Positions 59,649 to 64,000 of a stretch of 64,000 nt of DNA are shown here, one piece after another. The translations under genes were made by a program, and so were the position numbers. Location of the stretch: the NCBI RefSeq assembly GCF_002161215.1, contig NZ_NFMB01000002.1, positions 1-64,000 on the forward strand, read 5' to 3'. The notes below the pieces were generated by a model. The model saw only the letters and a program-made list of their open reading frames with translations, had not been told where the DNA came from and made no database searches. Each line of letters starts with the position of its first letter. Position 1 is the first letter of the stretch. This DNA comes from Flavonifractor sp. An10. Its GTDB lineage: Bacteria > Bacillota > Clostridia > Oscillospirales > Oscillospiraceae.

Positions 59649-60197
59649 TTACAGATCCAGACGGTAGACAAGGCTGGGGAAGGTGCGGGCGCCGTCGAAG
59701 CTGGTATAGGAGCCCCTCCCCACGCAGTGCAGGCCCGCATGGCGCATCACCGCGCCGGAAGCGGGGTTGTCCGGGGCGTGTTCCCCGGTAAAGTGCCGCA
59801 CGCCCACGGTGTGGATCAGGTGCTCCATGGCACAGATAAGGGCCTCGGTGACAAGCCCCTGCCCCCACCAGGCCCGGCCGATGGCGTAACCCACGTCCGC
59901 AGCCTCCCGGGACGGGCCGTCCCCCTGAAGGCGGAGGCTGATGGAGCCGACAGGGACACCGGCCGCCTTCGGCACAATGGCCCACTCGTAGTGGCACGGC
60001 TTCCGGTAATCCTGCTCGCACTGGGCCAGCCAGGAGCGGGTCTCCTCCACGCTGGTGTGGGGGTTCCAGCGCATAAAGCGGGCCACTTGGGCGTCGCTTG
60101 TCCAGTTGGCAAAAGCGGCCTCCGCGTCGGCGGTGGTCAGGGGGCGCAGGATCAGCCGGCCGCTCTCCAGACGCACCGAGCCCGTGTGATGCAGCAT
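59649..60197 (-). CDS. RimJ/RimL-type GNAT acetyltransferase
   Basis: This 182-residue protein has LESGRLILRPLTTADAEAAF at the start, VGYAIGRAWWGQGLVTEALI as the acetyl-CoA loop, and ASGAVMRHAGLHCVGRG near the end. This group modifies ribosomal proteins or small amines, and the substrate is unknown. It is convergent with the HPr gene and divergent from uvrC. Confidence 0.87.
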   Translation of the reverse strand: MLHHTGSVRLESGRLILRPLTTADAEAAFANWTSDAQVARFMRWNPHTSVEETRSWLAQCEQDYRKPCHYEWAIVPKAAGVPVGSISLRLQGDGPSREAADVGYAIGRAWWGQGLVTEALICAMEHLIHTVGVRHFTGEHAPDNPASGAVMRHAGLHCVGRGSYTSFDGARTFPSLVYRLDL

Positions 60198-60324
60198 GTG
60201 ACCGTCCCCTTCCTGTAAAGGCTGAGAGAATGGTAACAGAGACTGCGCGGTTTGTCAATCGCGCCGGCCGCCCGGCGGCAGGGCGTAAAAACCACCGGCA
60301 AGAGGGAGGATAACTACTCCGAAC

Positions 60325-62163
60325 ATGACTTTCGACGAGTTAAAAGAAAAGGCCCACGCCCTGCCGCTGAAGCCGGGCGTGTATATCATGCAGGATGCCA
60401 GGAACGAGGTCATCTACGTGGGCAAGGCCAAGGCCCTGAAGAACCGGGTGAGCCAGTACTTCGCCAACCTGGCCTCCCACACGGAGAAGACCCGGGCCAT
60501 GGTGAGCCAGATCGACCACTTCGACGTGATCGTGGCCGACTCGGAGTTTGAGGCCCTGGTGCTGGAGAACTCGCTGATCAAGCGGCACCAGCCCCGGTAC
60601 AACATCCTGCTCAAGGACGACAAGGGCTACCCCTACATCCGCCTGACGGTGAAGGACCCCTATCCCCGGTTCTCCCTGGCCAACCGGGCGGCGGAGGACG
60701 GGGCCCGGTACTTCGGCCCCTACGGCAGCCGGGGGGCCACCCAGAACATTGTGGACGCCCTGCGGGTGGCGCTGAAGCTCCCCTCCTGCAGCCGGAAATT
60801 CCCCCGGGACATCGGGAAGGAGCGACCCTGCCTCAACTACCACATGGGACAGTGCGACGGCTACTGCCGCAAGGAGATGGATCAGTCCCGCTACCGGGAG
60901 GCCATCGACCAGGCCGTCCGCCTGCTGGAGGGCAAGTTCCAGGAGGTGGGGGAGGAGCTCCAGGCGGAGATGGAGCAGGCGGCGGAGGAGCTGCGCTTTG
61001 AGAAGGCCGCCGAGCTGCGGGATCGCTACCGGGCCATCGAGCTGCTGGGCAAGCGGCAGAAGGTGGTGGCCGGCTCCCTGGCGGACACCGATGTGGTGGG
61101 CTTCTTCCAGGGGGAGGCAACAAAAAGCTGCTTTGTGGTGCTCCACTTCGCCGGGGGCGACCTGGCCGCCAAGGACTGGGAGCTCATCGACACCCCCATG
61201 GAGGAGGACAGGGCGGACATCCTGTCCGCCCTGGTGCGGCAGTACTACGCCCCCCGGGGGCAGCTGCCCAGGCAGATTTTGCTGCCCTGCGCCCTGGAGG
61301 ACGAGGTGCCCCTGATGCGCCTGTTCTCCCAGCAGGCGGGCCACAGGGTGGAGCTGGTCACCCCCCAGCGGGGGGCCAAGATGGATCTCATCCGCCTGGC
61401 CAACAAAAACGCGGCGGAGGAGGTGGAGCGCTGGACGACCCGGGAGGAGCGGCAGAGCAAGCTGATGGAGCTGCTGGGCCGCATGCTGGGGCTGGAGGCG
61501 CCCCCCCGGCGCATCGAGTCCTACGACATCTCCAACCAGGGGGCCGACGACATCGTGGCCTCCATGGTGGTGTACGTCAACGCCAGGCCGTTGAAGCGGG
61601 GCTACCGCCGTTTCAAGCTCAAGGACATGGACGGCCCCGACGACTACGCCTCCATGGATCAGGTGCTCCGCCGCCGGTTCCAGCGGTACCTGGACGGGGA
61701 CGAGAAGTTCGCGGACAAGCCCGACCTGCTCCTCATCGACGGCGGCGTCAACCACGCTAACGTGGCGGTGCGGGTGCTGGAGGAGCTGGGCCTGTCCGTT
61801 CCCGTGTTCGGCATGGTGAAGGACGACCGCCACCGCACCCGGGCCCTGGTCACCCCCGAGGGCCGGGAGATCGGCATCCAGGCCAATCAGGCCGTCTTCT
61901 CCCTGATCGGCCAGATCCAGGAGGAGACCCACCGCTTCGCCATCGAGTTCCACCGCCAGCAGCAGAACCAGCGGGTAAAGGGCTCGGTGCTGGACAAAAT
62001 ACCGGGCGTGGGGGAGAAGCGGCGGGCCGACCTGCTGAAGCACTTCAAGAGCGTGAAAAATATCAAGGCCGCCTCCCTGGCGGAGCTGGAGGAGGCCGTG
62101 CCCAAAAACACCGCCCGGGCGGTGTACGAATATTTCAATCAGAAAACGGAGGAACCGTCATGA
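60325..62163 (+). CDS. uvrC: Excinuclease ABC subunit C
   Basis: This 612-residue subunit makes both cuts in nucleotide excision repair. The GIY-YIG domain (KPGVYIMQDARNEVIYVGKA), a Cys site (CSRKF...CLNYHMGQCDGYC), a UVR domain (ELRFEKAAELRDRYRAIELL), an RNase H-like domain (RIESYDISNQGADDIVASMV, DLLLIDGGVNHANVAV) and terminal HhH motifs (IPGVGEKRRADLLKHF) are all present. The stop overlaps rsmD (ATGA). Confidence 0.97.
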   Translation: MTFDELKEKAHALPLKPGVYIMQDARNEVIYVGKAKALKNRVSQYFANLASHTEKTRAMVSQIDHFDVIVADSEFEALVLENSLIKRHQPRYNILLKDDKGYPYIRLTVKDPYPRFSLANRAAEDGARYFGPYGSRGATQNIVDALRVALKLPSCSRKFPRDIGKERPCLNYHMGQCDGYCRKEMDQSRYREAIDQAVRLLEGKFQEVGEELQAEMEQAAEELRFEKAAELRDRYRAIELLGKRQKVVAGSLADTDVVGFFQGEATKSCFVVLHFAGGDLAAKDWELIDTPMEEDRADILSALVRQYYAPRGQLPRQILLPCALEDEVPLMRLFSQQAGHRVELVTPQRGAKMDLIRLANKNAAEEVERWTTREERQSKLMELLGRMLGLEAPPRRIESYDISNQGADDIVASMVVYVNARPLKRGYRRFKLKDMDGPDDYASMDQVLRRRFQRYLDGDEKFADKPDLLLIDGGVNHANVAVRVLEELGLSVPVFGMVKDDRHRTRALVTPEGREIGIQANQAVFSLIGQIQEETHRFAIEFHRQQQNQRVKGSVLDKIPGVGEKRRADLLKHFKSVKNIKAASLAELEEAVPKNTARAVYEYFNQKTEEPS

Positions 62164-62705
62164 GAGTGATTACCGGCATTGCCCGGGGGCGGAAGCTCAA
62201 GGAGCTGCCCGGCCTGGAGACCCGTCCCACCACCGACAAGGTGAAGGAGTCGGTGTTCAACATCGTCCAGTTTGACATCGAGGGCCGGAGGGTGCTGGAT
62301 CTCTTCGGCGGCACCGGCCAGATGGGCATCGAGGCCCTGTCCCGTGGGGCGGCGGCCTGTACCTTTGTGGACGTGCGGAAGGAGGCCGCCGGGGTGATCC
62401 GGGCCAACCTGGAGCACACCGGCCTGGCGGGCCTGGCAAAGGTGGTGCAGGGGGACTATCTGGCCTTCCTCACCGGCTGCCGGGAGAAATTTGACCTGAT
62501 TTTCCTGGATCCCCCCTACGGCACCGGCATGCTGGAAAAGGCCCTGGAGATGATTGCCAAGATTGACATCGTCACGGAACATGGTATAATAGTGTGCGAA
62601 AGTGCCGCGGAGGCGGCGCTGCCGGAGCTGGCGCCCCCCTATCAGAAGGGCCGGGACTACCGCTACGGCAAGATCAAGATCACGCTTTACCACCGTGCGG
62701 TCTGA
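62160..62705 (+). CDS. rsmD: 16S rRNA (guanine-966-N2) methyltransferase RsmD
   Basis: This 181-residue SAM enzyme modifies G966 of 16S rRNA. MRVITGIARGRKLKELPGLE, RPTTDKVKESVFNIV, the SAM site VLDLFGGTGQMGIEALSRGA and the catalytic DPPYGTG are typical. It is coupled to uvrC and followed by coaD, a pair conserved in many Firmicutes. Confidence 0.95.
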   Translation: MRVITGIARGRKLKELPGLETRPTTDKVKESVFNIVQFDIEGRRVLDLFGGTGQMGIEALSRGAAACTFVDVRKEAAGVIRANLEHTGLAGLAKVVQGDYLAFLTGCREKFDLIFLDPPYGTGMLEKALEMIAKIDIVTEHGIIVCESAAEAALPELAPPYQKGRDYRYGKIKITLYHRAV

Positions 62706-62736
62706 GGGCTGTGCGAACATAAGGGAGTGAGCCCCC

Positions 62737-63234
62737 ATGAAAACCGCCATCTACCCGGGCAGCTTTGACCCCATTACCCTGGGGCATCTGAACATCATCA
62801 AGCGGGCCGCCGTGTGCTTTGACAAGCTGATCGTGTGCGTCATGGTCAACTCGGAGAAGGTGAACCGGGGCCTGTTCACCGAGGCGGAGCGGGTGGAGCT
62901 CATCCGCCGGGTGGTGGCCAAGCTGCCCAATGTGGAGGTGGACAGCTCCTCCACCCTCATTGCCGAGTACGCCCGGCAGAAGAAGGCGTGTACCCTGGTG
63001 AAGGGGCTGCGGGCGGTGTCCGACTATGAGAACGAGCTGCAGATGGCCCTCATCAACCGGAAGCTCAACCCCCGGCTGGAGACCATGTTCCTCCCCTCCA
63101 GCACCAAGTACACCTATGTCAGCTCCAGCATGGTGAAGGAGATGGCCCGCTACGGGGCGGATCTGTCCGACTTCGTGCCGCGGGAGATCATCGCGGACAT
63201 TCAGGAAAAAATGAACGGCAGGAGGGATGGCTGA
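62737..63234 (+). CDS. coaD: Phosphopantetheine adenylyltransferase
   Basis: This 165-residue enzyme makes dephospho-CoA, the fourth step of CoA synthesis. AIYPGSFDPITLGHLNIIKR contains the nucleotidyl-transfer HxGH-like motif TLGHL, and LVKGLRAVSDYENELQMALI and STKYTYVSSSMVKEMA are conserved. The stop overlaps the next gene by one base. Confidence 0.96.
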   Translation: MKTAIYPGSFDPITLGHLNIIKRAAVCFDKLIVCVMVNSEKVNRGLFTEAERVELIRRVVAKLPNVEVDSSSTLIAEYARQKKACTLVKGLRAVSDYENELQMALINRKLNPRLETMFLPSSTKYTYVSSSMVKEMARYGADLSDFVPREIIADIQEKMNGRRDG

Positions 63235-63740
63235 TGGCCACCGGCGTGGAAGAATTACTGGACATGCTCTTTGAGATGATCGACGAGGCCAAGAGCATGC
63301 CTCTGAGCAGCGACAAGTGCATTCTGGAGCGGGACAAGGCCCTGGATCTGCTGGACGAGATCCGCGCCCAGTTCCCCATGGAGCTGGCCGAGGCCAAGAA
63401 GCTCATCGCCGCCCGCACGGAGTATATCGCCTCCGCCAAGCGGGAGGGGGAGCTCATCCGCAAGCAGGCGGAGGACAAGGCCAAGCAGATCGTGTCGGAG
63501 GACGAGCTGCTGGCCCAGGCCAAGCAGAAGGCCAACGAGCTGATGCGCACCGCCGAGGAGCGCAGCCGGGATCTCCGCAAGGCCGCCAACGACTACTGCG
63601 AGGACGCCCTGCGCCGCACCGAGGAGGCGGTGGCCGAGGCCTACGACGAGATCAAGAAGTCCCGGGCCCGGTTCCGCGCCCTGGCGGGGGGCGCGGCCCA
63701 GGCCGGCCGCCAGCCCTACGACGTGGAGGCCGAGGAGTGA
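63234..63740 (+). CDS. Coiled-coil protein (DivIVA/ATPase-like, unknown role)
   Basis: This 168-residue, highly charged helical protein has VEELLDMLFEMIDEAKSMPL at the start and long heptad-rich stretches (REGELIRKQAEDKAKQIVSE, KQKANELMRTAEERSRDLRK). It matches the small coiled-coil proteins found behind coaD in Clostridia, often annotated as vacuolar-type ATPase subunit or DivIVA-like. No enzymatic site is seen. It is coupled to coaD by a shared base. Confidence 0.75.
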   Translation: MATGVEELLDMLFEMIDEAKSMPLSSDKCILERDKALDLLDEIRAQFPMELAEAKKLIAARTEYIASAKREGELIRKQAEDKAKQIVSEDELLAQAKQKANELMRTAEERSRDLRKAANDYCEDALRRTEEAVAEAYDEIKKSRARFRALAGGAAQAGRQPYDVEAEE

Positions 63741-63749
63741 CAAGACAGA

Positions 63750-63786
63750 ACAGCCGGAGGGGAACCCCCTCCGGCTGTTTTCTTTT
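63750..63786 (+). terminator. Terminator of the uvrC-coaD operon
   Basis: The hairpin acagccggaggggg-type stem (cagccggagggg/ccccctccggctg) is followed by a T-rich tail. Confidence 0.92.
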
Positions 63787-63790
63787 CATG

Positions 63791-63969
63791 GAAACCGGCT
63801 GGCAAAAGGTGTACTTATTGACAAATGTGGGTGCGGCGGAGGACGGTAATGAAAATAAAAATTATGTGCGCAAAATAAAGGCTAAAGTTATTGATATTAC
63901 TGAACTAACGTGCTACAATGGAGCCAAGAAACCGGCTGGCAAAAAGTACACTTTTTGCAAAATGTGGGT
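63791..63969 (+). repeat. 42-bp direct repeats flanking a promoter
   Basis: 63791-63832 and 63928-63969 both start gaaaccggctggcaaaa and end caaaatgtgggt or a close match, with the same length. The second contains the hairpin gcaaaaagt-aca-ctttttgc. The region between is A/T-rich, unlike the rest of the window. Confidence 0.8.
63891..63919 (+). promoter_or_regulatory. Promoter of the last, truncated gene
   Basis: TTGATA, 17 bases and TACAAT. The second 42-bp repeat would lie at the start of the transcript. Confidence 0.7.
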
Positions 63970-63992
63970 CGGAAAGATGAGGAGGAAAACAA

Positions 63993-64000
63993 ATGAAAAA
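63993..64000 (+). CDS. Start of a gene cut by the window end
   Basis: atgaaaaa follows a strong RBS (gatgaggagg) and a clear promoter. Only two and a half codons are visible (MK...). The Met-Lys start is compatible with a signal peptide, but nothing more can be said. Confidence 0.6.

Overview
This 64 kb window is GC-rich and comes from a spore-forming Firmicute, most likely a Clostridia member of the Oscillospiraceae (Flavonifractor, Intestinimonas or Lawsonibacter type). The evidence is the yqfC-yqfD-phoH-ybeY-era-recO gene order, the sporulation proteins YqfC and YqfD, MutS2, RecD2, ComF, an HPr with a Ser-46 site, and strong G/C third-position bias. The genus is inference. No prophage, conjugative element or CRISPR array was seen.

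Layout. 1-590 holds the end of an rRNA operon (23S 3' end, tRNA-Glu, tRNA-Lys, 5S). 618-4109 holds sfsA, an ammonium transporter fused to a PII domain (with a frameshift) and a GNAT enzyme. 4145-10481 is a PadR regulator followed by six tandem DUF2812 membrane-protein paralogues, the last two shortened or broken. 10529-16858 holds small metabolic genes, recR, rpe and a threonine ammonia-lyase. 17007-20445 is an XpaC/TelA/LemA/TPM envelope-stress group. 20552-23803 is a two-component system and a DUF975 membrane protein. 24206-28903 holds ilvD, a divergent GntR regulator, three XRE regulators and a lone 3-aminobutyryl-CoA ammonia-lyase-like gene. 29005-38755 is a minus-strand block with uvrB, a REP-associated transposase (RAYT), uvrA, radC and pyrE. 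38959-48471 holds recD2, comF, mreB, murC and a CCA-adding enzyme with an extra N-terminal domain. 48712-55916 is the sporulation/PhoH/Era/RecO operon. 56623-64000 holds mutS2, HPr, uvrC, rsmD, coaD and the start of a new gene. The window is unusually rich in DNA-repair genes (uvrA, uvrB, uvrC, recR, recO, recD2, radC, mutS2).

The most interesting signal lies between the genes. At five housekeeping genes (ilvD, uvrA, pyrE, era, mutS2) the last 11 to 33 codons, stop included, occur twice, separated by a 110-161 bp insert made of stacked hairpins. The inserts fall into two families. Within each family hairpin order is conserved while arm sequences differ in matching pairs, and the last hairpin lies at the displaced gene end. 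In ilvD the two gene-end copies differ at nine sites, all third codon positions, so they diverged as functional alleles before being placed side by side. This looks like a small, non-coding, structured mobile element that lands at gene 3' ends and leaves a hybrid gene with a displaced original terminus.

A second system overlaps it. About 21 short palindromes beginning with GTAG are scattered between genes, and a RAYT transposase gene sits inside the uvrB-uvrA block. That gene contains a perfect 27-bp inverted pair of REP-like sequence within its own reading frame. Several REPs start exactly on the TAG stop codon of the upstream gene. Single-base indels in amt, a nucleotidyltransferase and a TPM-domain gene could be real or could be residual assembly errors in GC-rich sequence.
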